A stretch of DNA of 36,654 nt from Candidatus Aenigmatarchaeota archaeon (lineage in GTDB: Archaea > Aenigmatarchaeota > Aenigmatarchaeia > QMZP01): NCBI GenBank assembly GCA_016782405.1, contig JADHYO010000003.1:1-36654 (forward strand), in the 5' to 3' direction. Under the pieces are notes generated by a model. The model saw only the letters and a program-made list of their open reading frames with translations, did no database searches and was not told where the DNA came from. Each line of letters starts with the position of its first letter. Position 1 is the first letter of the stretch. Positions 1-9,177 of the stretch are shown piece by piece. Made by a program: the position numbers and the translations under genes.

Positions 1-219
1 ACCATCAGAGGATCACCTGAATGGAAAAGAATGATCAAGAATTATATAACCGATCCCATTGGGCACCTCTCTGAATATTTCCAGCGGAACAATTCAGAGA
101 GTGGGTTTTCTGAAGACAAGAAACTCTGTGGCTGGAAAGCGTGGCAGAAGAGGATTGATAGAATTGATACTTCGCTCCTGACCAAAGGGGTATGGTATAA
201 TCTCATGTGGTTAGGTTAG
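1..219 (+). CDS. 3' end of a CDS truncated by the window edge (unknown product)
   Basis: Frame is open from base 1 (TIRGSPEWKRMIKNYITDP...) to the TAG at 217-219; the internal ATG at 31 is probably not the true start. Confidence 0.4.
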   Translation, partial: TIRGSPEWKRMIKNYITDPIGHLSEYFQRNNSESGFSEDKKLCGWKAWQKRIDRIDTSLLTKGVWYNLMWLG

Positions 220-220
220 G

Positions 221-1735
221 CTAATTTTGTCCCACAGCCGCTCCGAGGGCTTCTGCGAGGATTCTAAAGAGGGGTAGTGCGTTCACTAGTAGCAGTAGGA
301 GGACGATTTTCCAGACCCAGCCGCTTATCCTCTTCCTATGGCGGCGTGTGCGGCGGAAGCTCTTGAGCAGTTCATCAAACATCTTGGAACCGTCAAAAGG
401 AATAACGGGTAGGAGGTTCACAATTGCAATGTTCAGGTTAAGGAAGAATATAATCTCCAGGGCAGAACCTGCTGCGAGCAGGAATCCAAACGAGGATTGT
501 TGGTTCTCGAAGCCTTCCTTCGGGGATGTTTTTGTCCTTAGGTTGAAACCTAAGTATGCACGTGAGCTGTCACCTGGGTTGCTCACGCTCTTTAAGGAAA
601 ATGAGCCGCGGTCAGTATCTAATTTTATTATGTCACCTGGTTTCAGCTTAGCTGATTCTGTTAGGTATTCTTCCATGCTACTGACGCTGATGCCATTTAT
701 TTTTTGTATTACAGTTCCAGGTTCCAGAACCTCGGCTGGGAAACCCTCCTGAACAGAGAAAATTTCAATGCCCACAGGCTCTACCATGCCGCTGGCCCAG
801 ACAGAAACCCCGAGAAGCAGAATGGTTGCTAACCCTGCAACAATAAGGTTTGCAAATGAGCCCATTGCATAAACTCGCATTTTTTCCTCTGATTTTTTCT
901 TCTCCAAAACTTTATCATCTGGCTCCACAAAGGCCCCGACTGGGACGATTCCTACTGTAAGCAGTCCCATGGTTTTTACTGGTATTTTCTGTACCCTTGC
1001 CATTATTCCGTGCGAGAACTCATGCGAGACCAGCAGGATTATGATTGCTATGAGGCCTGACCATAACGGGATGAATATGTCCAGACCAGGGAACATGAAG
1101 CCGACCTGGCCTTCACTGGAGATTCCAGGAAGCAGTGGGGAAATCCCTGGGAGGGCGCTTTCCTGGGTGATTATTGCTGCTGCCTGGCTTCCCAACGCTC
1201 CTACGAGCAGTCCTGGGAGTCCGAAGATTCCTGTAATAATTGAGATAGCTAAAGCAGGGGTCCCTGGTCTCAGTGTGCCTGCAAATCCTAGGAAAATAGA
1301 AAATATTATCAGGACAGTAAGGACAGCAAACACCTTGCTCGCAAAACGTTCAGGGATTTTGTTAAGTATGAACAAAGCCAGTAAAAGGGCTAGGAACAGA
1401 CCCCCTGTAAGGGCAGGACCTGCGAGTGGAAGGATGAAAAACATGGAGAAAAGCCCTAGCAGGAGCAGGAAGGGCCACACCTTTCTGTAGCGGGAGACGT
1501 AAAGTGTTCCTAGCCCACCAAATGAGACAATCACTGCTAAATCTCCTAGAAATCTCCAGAACCCTGGGGAGAGGCTTCCAAGCCTTTCCAGCAATTTTAT
1601 ACCATGCTGGGTTTTTATCATGAATATAATAAACCAGCGCTGATGCTTGGTTTTCATGAGGAGGATTGTCCCTACCAGAAAGACAGCAAGGACAATATAC
1701 CAGAAATTTGTTATTAGGAGGTCTTGGAGGTCCAT
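221..1735 (-). CDS. Site-2 protease family membrane metalloprotease (peptidase M50) with PDZ-like insert
   Basis: HEFSHGIMAR (HExxH) in a multi-TM context, NLLPVIPFDGSKMFDEL (NxxPxxxxDG) and a PDZ-like region between them. Confidence 0.88.
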   Translation of the reverse strand: MDLQDLLITNFWYIVLAVFLVGTILLMKTKHQRWFIIFMIKTQHGIKLLERLGSLSPGFWRFLGDLAVIVSFGGLGTLYVSRYRKVWPFLLLLGLFSMFFILPLAGPALTGGLFLALLLALFILNKIPERFASKVFAVLTVLIIFSIFLGFAGTLRPGTPALAISIITGIFGLPGLLVGALGSQAAAIITQESALPGISPLLPGISSEGQVGFMFPGLDIFIPLWSGLIAIIILLVSHEFSHGIMARVQKIPVKTMGLLTVGIVPVGAFVEPDDKVLEKKKSEEKMRVYAMGSFANLIVAGLATILLLGVSVWASGMVEPVGIEIFSVQEGFPAEVLEPGTVIQKINGISVSSMEEYLTESAKLKPGDIIKLDTDRGSFSLKSVSNPGDSSRAYLGFNLRTKTSPKEGFENQQSSFGFLLAAGSALEIIFFLNLNIAIVNLLPVIPFDGSKMFDELLKSFRRTRRHRKRISGWVWKIVLLLLLVNALPLFRILAEALGAAVGQN

Positions 1736-1793
1736 TTTATTAATAAAGCAACACCCTTAATAAACTTATAAATATACAATGGGGATAAGTGTT

Positions 1794-2393
1794 ATGGCAA
1801 GCTTTAAGATTGTAATATCTGACTCGAAGACGAGGAAGGCCTACCAGAAGGAGGTTGAGCAAGTCCCATCTGGATTGCTCGGTAAAAAGATAGGCGATGG
1901 TTTCCCTGGGGCTTCGCTCGGGTTGGAAGGATATTCATTTGAAATCACAGGCGGTTCTGATACAGAGGGTTTTCCCATGAGAAGGGATGTGGATGGGTCT
2001 TCAAGGAAGCGTCTAATTCTTTCACATCCGCCTGGCTTTCATCCTGAGAGAAAGGGCCAGCGTAAAAGAAAGTCAGTCCGCGGCAACACGGTCTCCAAGG
2101 ACATTGCCCAGATTAATGCAAAGGTAATGGAGCACGGGAAAAAATCTTTGGATGAATTGCTTGGTGCTGCAAAGAAGCCCAAGAAAGAGGAAGGGAAAAA
2201 GGAAGAAACCAAGAAGCCAGAAGAAAAGCCGGCAGAAAAAGCTCAAAAAGAAGAGAAAAAACCAGAGGAGAAAAAGGAAGAGAAACCAGCTGAGAAAGAG
2301 CCGGCAAAGGAAGAGCCCAAAAAAGAAGAGGTAAAGGAGCCAGGGCAGGAAAAGGCTGAGGAAAAGATGGGCGTTAAGAAATTGGAAGATTAA
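1794..2393 (+). CDS. rps6e: 30S ribosomal protein S6e with a long K/E/P-rich C-terminal extension
   Basis: MASFKIVISDSKTRKAYQKEVE...GLLGKKIGDGFPG...GGSDTEGFPMRRDV...KGQRKRKSVRGNTVS is the S6e core; ATG at 1794 preferred over 1779. TATA-like ttataaatat lies just upstream. Confidence 0.93.
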   Translation: MASFKIVISDSKTRKAYQKEVEQVPSGLLGKKIGDGFPGASLGLEGYSFEITGGSDTEGFPMRRDVDGSSRKRLILSHPPGFHPERKGQRKRKSVRGNTVSKDIAQINAKVMEHGKKSLDELLGAAKKPKKEEGKKEETKKPEEKPAEKAQKEEKKPEEKKEEKPAEKEPAKEEPKKEEVKEPGQEKAEEKMGVKKLED

Positions 2394-2418
2394 TAAACAT
2401 TCAAAATAAAATAATTCT

Positions 2419-3036
2419 GTGAACAACCAAACTGTGTTTGTTGCGATTGTGATAATAGCAATTATTATAACATTTATTGGTTATTCTGGTCAGGACAACA
2501 TTGCTGGCAAACAGTACGCAGCAAAAACATATAACTGCCCTACCAGCATGGAGCTTTGCTATACAAACCCAGCAAAGGCTGGATCATATGAATGCACGTT
2601 CGACAGCATCAGCGGCAAGGGTTATGAGCCGTTTGATGGTTTTTATGTTTTCCTTAAACATTATTTTGGTATTGATGTCCCTGACGGGCACTGGGAAAGC
2701 GTAGCAAAGAATGCTTGCGATGAAGCAGAACAGATTTGCGGGAACAATCTGAAGGCAGCGCAAAAGGCTGTTAAAGACGCTAAAGAATCTTACGAACAAG
2801 AGTGCAAAGACCAGGGATGCAAAACACTTGAAGGTAAGGGTGTAAACAGCGGATGCGAGACTTGTGACCACAAGCGTGGTGGGGCTCACTGCAAACAGTC
2901 AAGTACAGGAGTTTCCTGTGAGGTTAATTCTGGGGCTGCTTCTTTATTGGACCACTGCATGCCTCCTGGGGTATTAAAGACGCCGGGTGATCCGAACCTG
3001 GTCTCAGGTGGCGAGGAAGAGCAGCCTGCCAACTGA
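2419..3036 (+). CDS. N-terminally membrane-anchored, Cys-containing hypothetical protein
   Basis: GTG start, a single hydrophobic N-terminal segment, about 14 Cys in the remainder; no family recognised. Confidence 0.55.
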   Translation: MNNQTVFVAIVIIAIIITFIGYSGQDNIAGKQYAAKTYNCPTSMELCYTNPAKAGSYECTFDSISGKGYEPFDGFYVFLKHYFGIDVPDGHWESVAKNACDEAEQICGNNLKAAQKAVKDAKESYEQECKDQGCKTLEGKGVNSGCETCDHKRGGAHCKQSSTGVSCEVNSGAASLLDHCMPPGVLKTPGDPNLVSGGEEEQPAN

Positions 3037-3065
3037 TTTAAATAGCGGAACAGCTAGAATGTTTT

Positions 3066-3470
3066 ATGAGATACTTATCGTTGGCCTTGATAGCGCTTTT
3101 GTGGGGCTGCAGGGCGGAGGCACGGAACCAGGAACCAATGGATACAACTGACCCCAAAAACTATGGGATTACACTGGAGATGAAACATTCCAAATTCGCA
3201 AAGCATTATCTCGCAACATGGGGCAAGATACTTGAAGGGAATTACAAGAGAATCATGATTTACCCTGATGAAATTATTGATGTTTCCGGTAAGATGCCTT
3301 CTGCTGAGACGATGAGAAGTGTTTACTGGGAGGCTGACATTAACGAAGATGGAAGGGTGGATGATATTGAATGGGAATTATACAGTGGGGATATTAGCAG
3401 GGGTCTTGCTGAAGCTGATGCTAATGGGGATGGTGAGCTTTCCCGCGAAGAAGTAGAGAGTCTTAGATAA
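3066..3470 (+). CDS. Secreted or lipoprotein-like EF-hand domain protein
   Basis: N-terminal hydrophobic segment ending LLWGCRAE; EF-hand loops DINEDGRVDDIE and DANGDGELSREE. Confidence 0.7.
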   Translation: MRYLSLALIALLWGCRAEARNQEPMDTTDPKNYGITLEMKHSKFAKHYLATWGKILEGNYKRIMIYPDEIIDVSGKMPSAETMRSVYWEADINEDGRVDDIEWELYSGDISRGLAEADANGDGELSREEVESLR

Positions 3471-3669
3471 CCCTTAGGGGGTCTTTTCTTTTCATCCAGT
3501 TGACCATTTTTGCAATCTTGAAGAAGCCGCGGTCATAGAATGAGTCAAGGAATTTATTGTAGCAAAATCTGCAAAGGAATCCATTCACACCAGAATCAAC
3601 ACTACTGTCGCTTACTTTCACTTCAAAACGTTTCTCCACGATTTCCTTGCAAATAAGGCAGTGTTCCAT
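3463..3669 (-). CDS. Small Cys-containing protein (possible zinc finger)
   Basis: MEHCLICKEIVEK...GFLCRFCYNKFLDSFYDRGFF; two CxxC pairs. Start at 3669 preferred over 3780 because the upstream segment overlaps another Cys-rich ORF in a different frame. Confidence 0.5.
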   Translation of the reverse strand: MEHCLICKEIVEKRFEVKVSDSSVDSGVNGFLCRFCYNKFLDSFYDRGFFKIAKMVNWMKRKDPLRVI

Positions 3670-3674
3670 TTCAT

Positions 3675-3824
3675 TCACTTTCCCCAACACAGGAACCACC
3701 ATTGGCACTTGTGCCCCCTCATCGTTGTTATGCAGCAGTCCTTGCACATCATTGCCAGGTTGGGGTTGTGTGATTCGCATTTTTTGCAGATGGTTAGCTT
3801 CTTACAACTGTTGCATTGCTTCAT
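3675..3824 (-). CDS. Cys-rich microprotein, 49 aa
   Basis: Hand translation: MKQCNSCKKLTICKKCESHNPNLAMMCKDCCITTMRGHKCQWWFLCWGK*. It ends 5 nt before the next start codon (3669). Confidence 0.5.
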   Translation of the reverse strand: MKQCNSCKKLTICKKCESHNPNLAMMCKDCCITTMRGHKCQWWFLCWGK

Positions 3825-4001
3825 TAAACTTCCCCCCCACACCTTTTGATAAGAGGTATGTACCCTTTGGAATATAAACCACTCTTACAATTTTTTTGAA
3901 AGATGGCTTTTCTGGGCGTGTGATATTGGGGGAGAGTGTCTCTTAAAGCTTTCCCCAAGAGATTCCCGAATATTTATAAAATTTCTTTCCAATGGGGAAG
4001 T

Positions 4002-4613
4002 ATGAGCTTTGAACGCCAGACAGCAAAAAAAGTTTCTATTTCCTTGCTGACGCATGGTGAATGGGTCAAGAAAGAGGGGATGGAACCCAGCTTTGTGGTT
4101 ACTGCCTCTGGCGAGAATATTTCCCGCGCACGCATCATGGCCACGGTTATGGCGAAGTTTGTTGCTGAGGATGAGGCTTTTGCCTCTATTACACTGGACG
4201 ACTCAACTGACACTATCCGGGCCAAGACATTCAAGACTGCTAAACCAATTGATACAGTGGCTATTGGTGATATTGTGGATGTGATTGGTAAGGTTAGGGA
4301 ATGGAATGATGAGATCTATTTGATTCCAGAGGTTGTGTGTGCTGTAAAGGACCCTAATATTGAGCTGCTGCGAAAGTTGGAGCTTGCTTCCAAGGGCGGC
4401 AGCGAAGCGCCCCAAATGGCGGCTGCTCCCAAGAATGATGGATTGCGGGAAAAGGTCCTGGGAATTATCGGCAAAGAGAAGGAAGGGATAAGCTATGATA
4501 CGCTCATTAAAGAGGCTGGGGGAAATGAACAGGACGTTGAAAAGGTCATCAATGATGTTTTAGCAGAGGGGATTTGCTACGAGCCTTCCCCAGGGAAGAT
4601 AAAGAAGATTTGA
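4002..4613 (+). CDS. OB-fold nucleic-acid-binding (RPA-like) protein with C-terminal winged-helix-like domain
   Basis: ISRARIMATVMAKFVAED...ASITLDDSTDTIRAKTF...GDIVDVIGKVREWNDEIYLIPEVV resembles archaeal RPA/OB-fold proteins; TATA-like atatttataaaatt at about 3969-3982 supports ATG 4002. Confidence 0.7.
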   Translation: MSFERQTAKKVSISLLTHGEWVKKEGMEPSFVVTASGENISRARIMATVMAKFVAEDEAFASITLDDSTDTIRAKTFKTAKPIDTVAIGDIVDVIGKVREWNDEIYLIPEVVCAVKDPNIELLRKLELASKGGSEAPQMAAAPKNDGLREKVLGIIGKEKEGISYDTLIKEAGGNEQDVEKVINDVLAEGICYEPSPGKIKKI

Positions 4614-4620
4614 CTGACAC

Positions 4621-5025
4621 CTAGTCAGTGCCTCTCAGTGTTTTTAGGTATTTTCGAAGTTCTTCGGTGTTTTCTGCAAGCCCGATAGCAGCACCTGTTA
4701 AGACATCGTAATCTTGGTAATGCCCTGAATGTTCGTCGCCTCCGCATTCACCTGGGTTAATAACGAGCCCACTGAAAATAACATTCAATAAAACATCTGC
4801 TTCCTCTACATTTCTTGCAACTTCAAGCACCCCTTTTTTTATTCTTCTACGAAATTCCATGGGTTTGGTGTCCCATTCTCCCCCGTGAAGAAGACAAGAA
4901 TCATACTTACCCTCTAGCCCCTTCCTGTTCTCCTCTCTTCTATCATACCTTTGTTTAACTCCCATTCTTACGTATGTTTTCAGATCTGTTGACAGGGTAT
5001 CTTTATCTGGGAACATTTGAATCAC
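4621..5025 (-). CDS. Hypothetical protein
   Basis: 134-aa ORF in an otherwise empty gap; no family recognised. Confidence 0.45.
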   Translation of the reverse strand: MIQMFPDKDTLSTDLKTYVRMGVKQRYDRREENRKGLEGKYDSCLLHGGEWDTKPMEFRRRIKKGVLEVARNVEEADVLLNVIFSGLVINPGECGGDEHSGHYQDYDVLTGAAIGLAENTEELRKYLKTLRGTD

Positions 5026-5167
5026 TGCAATGTTGGTTGGTTGTTATTTTTAAATAAATTGAAAGCGCCGCATTGGATGGTTTATGCTCCATGGAAACTA
5101 ATTTAGGGGCGGAAGCGCTTGATAGGGTATTGCACAATATTTATAAAGTTTTTGTTTAATCATTTTC

Positions 5168-5398
5168 ATGGTATCGAAAATACGTATTGTGAGTTGTGGA
5201 TCAAGGGAGGGGTTTGTCAAAAGGTTAATCGATGGCGGGTTCGATAAAGAAGATGATTACATTACAGACTTGCTATGGTATAAAGATAAAATTGGGAAAG
5301 AATATACTGTTAGAAAAGAAGGCAATATGGTATATTTTGCTGGCGATGCGGATAAATACCATACTGTTGACAAGGCGGATGCGGTAGTGTTAAAATAA
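5168..5398 (+). CDS. Hypothetical small protein
   Basis: 76-aa ORF, TATA-like aatatttataaag just upstream (about 5137). Confidence 0.45.
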   Translation: MVSKIRIVSCGSREGFVKRLIDGGFDKEDDYITDLLWYKDKIGKEYTVRKEGNMVYFAGDADKYHTVDKADAVVLK

Positions 5399-5403
5399 AG
5401 AGC

Positions 5404-5568
5404 CTAGAGCCTGAAGCGCTTGATATTTTGCATTGGTGCTGAAGGACTGCTGCTCGATCCTCTGCCGATTGGTTCTAAGACCGGATCATAAAGATTGGAA
5501 GTGCGACCAGGGTAGCTTCCGCCAGAGGTGTTGCAGTAGCGGCTTGTGTGGCGTTTTTCCATGTACAT
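5404..5568 (-). CDS. Small ORF, 54 aa
   Basis: Hand translation: MYMEKRHTSRYCNTSGGSYPGRTSNLYDPVLEPIGRGSSSSPSAPMQNIKRFRL*; fills the gap before rad50. Confidence 0.3.
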   Translation of the reverse strand: MYMEKRHTSRYCNTSGGSYPGRTSNLYDPVLEPIGRGSSSSPSAPMQNIKRFRL

Positions 5569-5683
5569 ACTTTCACATTATGTTATGTTTCACGTCTTTC
5601 TTTTAATTGATTCCCTTGGTGCGCCTAGTGCATAAATTACGTTGCAAGAATTAATTTCTTATTTCCAAGGATTGTATGGGAAC

Positions 5684-7654
5684 ATGATTACCAAGGTTAG
5701 ATTGAAGAATTGGAAGTCCCATTTGGAGAGCGAATTTTCGTTTTCCCCTGGGGTGAATGCGCTTGTGGGGTTGATGGGTGCTGGGAAATCATCAGTCACG
5801 GATGCGATTTCATTTGGACTGTTTGGGAGCTTTCCTGCGTTGCAGAGCCGGCGAGTGGCAATGGACCAGCTTGTGATGGAAAGGCCGCAGAAAAAGGGTT
5901 TTGCTGTGGTTGAGGTGGAGTTCCTTGCAGACGGGAAGAGCTATCAGGTGAAACGGGAAATAGAGCGAGGGAAGGGGTCCTCGGCAGAAATAAGGGAGGA
6001 TGGGCAGCTGCGCGAGGTGAGCAGCAGGCAAGTGACCCGGGAGGTTGAGCGGATACTGGGTATGGATTATGATGTGTTTTCCAAGGCTGTTTATTCAGAG
6101 CAGAACGGGATTGATTATTTTCTTCGCATTCCCGCGGGAAGGAGGAGGGAGCATATAGACAGGATGCTCAAGGTGGACAGGTTTGAGCGCGCTAGGGGGG
6201 AGGCTGTCTCATTACAGAACCGCATTGGTGTTGGGATTGAGGAAAGGGTGCGCCTTGCTGCCTCTTTGGAGGGGGAGGGGCTGGAGGGAAAGGCCAAAGC
6301 TGCTAATGAGGAGGTTGAGAAGTTGCGTAAGAGGGTTGATTCGCTTCAGGAAGGGGAGAAGCAAGCTGAAAAATCGAGGGCGTTGTTGGAGGGGAAGGTT
6401 TCAGGTGCAGAGGAAACTGAGAAGGAGTTGGAGAAGACAAATAGATTGCTGGCAGGGTTGATGGGTGGTTTGGAGGGGATTAACAAGGCTGAGGGGAGGA
6501 GCAGGAAGATTGTTCGGGGGATGGACTTAGGAAAGATTGATGCTGAAATTTTGAAACTTCAGGAGGCTGTTGAATCTAGAAAGCAGCTGCTAGATGAGCT
6601 GAAGGGGGAGGTGTATGCGTTTCTTGAGAGGAAAAAAGCTTCTTCAGAGAGCCTTGAGAAGATTGGAAAACTTGGTGACAAGTGTCCGCTGTGCGAGAGT
6701 GAGCTTTCCCCTGAAAAGAGGGAGCGGTTGGCTGCAGAGAAGGAGAAGATGGTTGACTCACTTAGTGAGGATATTGCAAAAAAGAGCAAACAGCTTTCCT
6801 TGAAAGAGGAGGAGCTGAAGGCACTGGAGCAGTCACTTGGAGATAAGAGGGTTGAACGGGAGAGGGTTTCTGATGCGTTCCAGGAAATTAAGGAGCTGGG
6901 GGAGAAGTTTAAAGAGATACTTGAGATAAAGCAGCGGTATGAGTGTGAAATTGAACGGCTTGAAGAGGGGGTTGTTGGATTGGACCTAAAGAAGCTTAGG
7001 GCTGAGCTGCAGGAGTCCATTGCAAGGGAGAGGGAGCTAGCTGCTGAGTCCAGGGAGCTTGGGAAACGGTTGGAGGACAAAGCTGATGTTTGTAGGGACA
7101 TAGAGAACCGCCTTGGGCTTTTGAAAACCTACAGGCAGGATGTAAAGGAGAGTCAAATTATAGTGGAGCAGCTGAAGGGTTTTGGGCAAGCACTCAAACT
7201 GACCCAGGAGCAGCTGCGGACCAGGTTTTTGGAGAACGTGAACTTGATACTGGAGCAGGTTTGGGGGGAACTTTATCCTTACAAGGATTTTACTTCAGTG
7301 AGGCTGGCTGTGGATGGTGGTGACTACAGTCTGCAATTGAAGGCTGGGGAATGGAGGGATGCAGAGGCTGTTTCTGGTGGGGAGCGCTCGCTGGCTTGCT
7401 TGGCTTTGAGGGTTGCTTTCTCACTTGCTTTTCTCCCGAACCTCAAGTGGTTGATACTGGACGAGCCAACGCACAATTTGGACGAGCGGGCCGTGGCAGC
7501 GCTGGCTGGGGTGCTGCAGGAGAAGATAACTAGCTTCGCAGAGCAAATATTTTTGATTACGCACGATTCTGCGCTTTCAGCTGGACTTCCTAATACATGC
7601 TTTCTGGAAAGGGATAAGGGAAAGGGTGAGCCTACCCAAGTGAGGGGTACGTAG
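5684..7654 (+). CDS. rad50: Rad50-like DNA repair ATPase (SMC family)
   Basis: Walker A GLMGAGKSSVTDAISFGLFG, zinc hook CPLCESEL in a coiled coil, signature VSGGERSLACLALRVAFS, Walker B WLILDEPTHNLDE. ATG 5684 preferred over TTG 5642. Confidence 0.9.
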   Translation: MITKVRLKNWKSHLESEFSFSPGVNALVGLMGAGKSSVTDAISFGLFGSFPALQSRRVAMDQLVMERPQKKGFAVVEVEFLADGKSYQVKREIERGKGSSAEIREDGQLREVSSRQVTREVERILGMDYDVFSKAVYSEQNGIDYFLRIPAGRRREHIDRMLKVDRFERARGEAVSLQNRIGVGIEERVRLAASLEGEGLEGKAKAANEEVEKLRKRVDSLQEGEKQAEKSRALLEGKVSGAEETEKELEKTNRLLAGLMGGLEGINKAEGRSRKIVRGMDLGKIDAEILKLQEAVESRKQLLDELKGEVYAFLERKKASSESLEKIGKLGDKCPLCESELSPEKRERLAAEKEKMVDSLSEDIAKKSKQLSLKEEELKALEQSLGDKRVERERVSDAFQEIKELGEKFKEILEIKQRYECEIERLEEGVVGLDLKKLRAELQESIARERELAAESRELGKRLEDKADVCRDIENRLGLLKTYRQDVKESQIIVEQLKGFGQALKLTQEQLRTRFLENVNLILEQVWGELYPYKDFTSVRLAVDGGDYSLQLKAGEWRDAEAVSGGERSLACLALRVAFSLAFLPNLKWLILDEPTHNLDERAVAALAGVLQEKITSFAEQIFLITHDSALSAGLPNTCFLERDKGKGEPTQVRGT

Positions 7655-7663
7655 CTTTAGAAC

Positions 7664-8359
7664 TCATTTCTTGACTTCTTTTACTTCAGCCTGGCCATGT
7701 GTTATGTCGCTGATTTTTGCTAAAGTTTCCCCCTTCATTCCTGCGGGGATTTCTATTAAGGCGTACCAACCGTCGCCTTTCCATTCCTCTTTTTTTATTG
7801 GGGCTATTGTTCGGATGACTGAAGAAGCTTTTCCTGCATGTTCCATTGGGATCTTGATTGCGATTTCCACTCTCTCAATGGAGATTGGGAGGACTGATTC
7901 AATCGCCTTCAACACTGCTTCGATCTGCTGGTCTGATGGCTTGAATGGGTCTATTGAGATCTTTGCCTGCTCCATCGCATTAAGGATGCGCTGCTGGGGA
8001 TGTGGGAGACGGGTCTTGGGGTCAATCCCCTGCTTGGAGATTGTGGTTGCGATCTGCTTTCTTTTTTCGTCCAAGAGCTTTCTGCGCTGCTCTGTTGTGA
8101 GTTGGATGTCCCCACTCTTTAGGATTATTTCTGCTATTTTCAGCGGGTCAGTTGTCTGGAATGCCTTCTGGAGGTCCTCCCCTGAAGGGCGGTCCCCCTT
8201 TTTGGAATCACTGAAAATATCACGGACAGCTAATACGTTTTCAACGGAAACGGGCTTACCTCTCCGGAAATCCAGTGCAAGGTCAGGGTCTACTAGAATC
8301 TCAAAGTCCTTTCCTTCTCTGTGTATTCGTGCAATAACAGCTTTTTCAATAGAAACCAT
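7664..8359 (-). CDS. Ribosome maturation protein SBDS/Sdo1
   Basis: ARIHREGKDFEILVDPDLALDFRRG...LTTEQRRKLLDEKRKQIATTISKQGIDPKTRLPHPQQRILNAMEQAKISIDPFK is characteristic of SBDS. Confidence 0.95.
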   Translation of the reverse strand: MVSIEKAVIARIHREGKDFEILVDPDLALDFRRGKPVSVENVLAVRDIFSDSKKGDRPSGEDLQKAFQTTDPLKIAEIILKSGDIQLTTEQRRKLLDEKRKQIATTISKQGIDPKTRLPHPQQRILNAMEQAKISIDPFKPSDQQIEAVLKAIESVLPISIERVEIAIKIPMEHAGKASSVIRTIAPIKKEEWKGDGWYALIEIPAGMKGETLAKISDITHGQAEVKEVKK

Positions 8360-8391
8360 GTAAACACTCCTTGAATTTTAGAATGTAAGAG

Positions 8392-9105
8392 TTAAAAGGA
8401 TTTCTTTATCTCTGCTGTTGGGAGCTTTGTTGTAGAACCCTTGTTGACATAGAGGACTTCTGTTGTTTCTGGGGTTGCGTCCTTTTCTGCGGATTTGAGT
8501 GCAGAGAGAATCAGATGGAGTGCTTTCTCTTTGTCCATCCCTTCTTTGTATCCTTTCTGTAAAACGCTTCGGGCTTTTACTGCGCCGCGGCCAATTGCCT
8601 GGGCTTTCCATTCAATCATTGTGCCTGATGGCTCTGTCTCAAACAAGCGGATGCCGTCGTCATTCACCCCGCCGATGAGGAGGCCGACTCCGTATGGGCG
8701 GACACCTGCATATTGCGTGACTAAGTGCTTGCGATCGCAGATGTATGTTGTTAAGGAGGAGACTGAAATTGGCTCGCCATATGTTATCATGTTAATTTGG
8801 GACCTTACCCTTCCCATTTCAACCAGTTCCCTTGTGTCTGCAGTGGAGCCTGAGAATACCAAACCAATGTGATTGTCAATTTCATATGTTTTGCGGTAGG
8901 ATTCTGTGACTGCTAGTGGCGGGGATGAGCGCATTGATGCTAGGAGGACTCCATCCTTTGTTCTCACTCCAAGGGATGTGGAGCCGTTCTTTACCATCTC
9001 TCTTGCATATTCTACTTGTAGTAGACGGCCGTCTGGTGAGAACACTACAATCGTACGGTCATACGCCATATAACTTGGGGGCATTGGTTGTGACATAAGA
9101 ATCAC
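8392..9105 (-). CDS. psmA: 20S proteasome alpha subunit
   Basis: YDRTIVVFSPDGRLLQVEYAREMVKNGSTSLGVRTKDGVLLA plus proteasome alpha fold motifs. Confidence 0.96.
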   Translation of the reverse strand: MILMSQPMPPSYMAYDRTIVVFSPDGRLLQVEYAREMVKNGSTSLGVRTKDGVLLASMRSSPPLAVTESYRKTYEIDNHIGLVFSGSTADTRELVEMGRVRSQINMITYGEPISVSSLTTYICDRKHLVTQYAGVRPYGVGLLIGGVNDDGIRLFETEPSGTMIEWKAQAIGRGAVKARSVLQKGYKEGMDKEKALHLILSALKSAEKDATPETTEVLYVNKGSTTKLPTAEIKKSF

Positions 9106-9177
9106 TGGTTTTATTATGAGAGCGGTTATTTAAATATATTCGAGCTTTTGAAACTTAAGTGAGCAAAACCAATAGTG

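Noticed and set aside
969-1490. 173-aa plus-strand ORF within the M50 gene
   Set aside because: Antisense to a confidently assigned protease; no domain character.
2073-2426. 117-aa minus-strand hydrophobic ORF (FLFLLWFFLFF...)
   Set aside because: Antisense of the K/E-rich S6e tail; an artefact of AAG/GAA repeats.
6559-7101. 180-aa minus-strand ORF antisense to rad50 (Ser-rich)
   Set aside because: Shadow ORF of the Lys/Glu/Leu-rich coiled coil; Ser/Phe-rich composition is the expected complement of GAG/AAG-rich codons.
7671-8363. 230-aa plus-strand ORF spanning SBDS
   Set aside because: Exact antisense overlap with SBDS, which has unmistakable conserved motifs.
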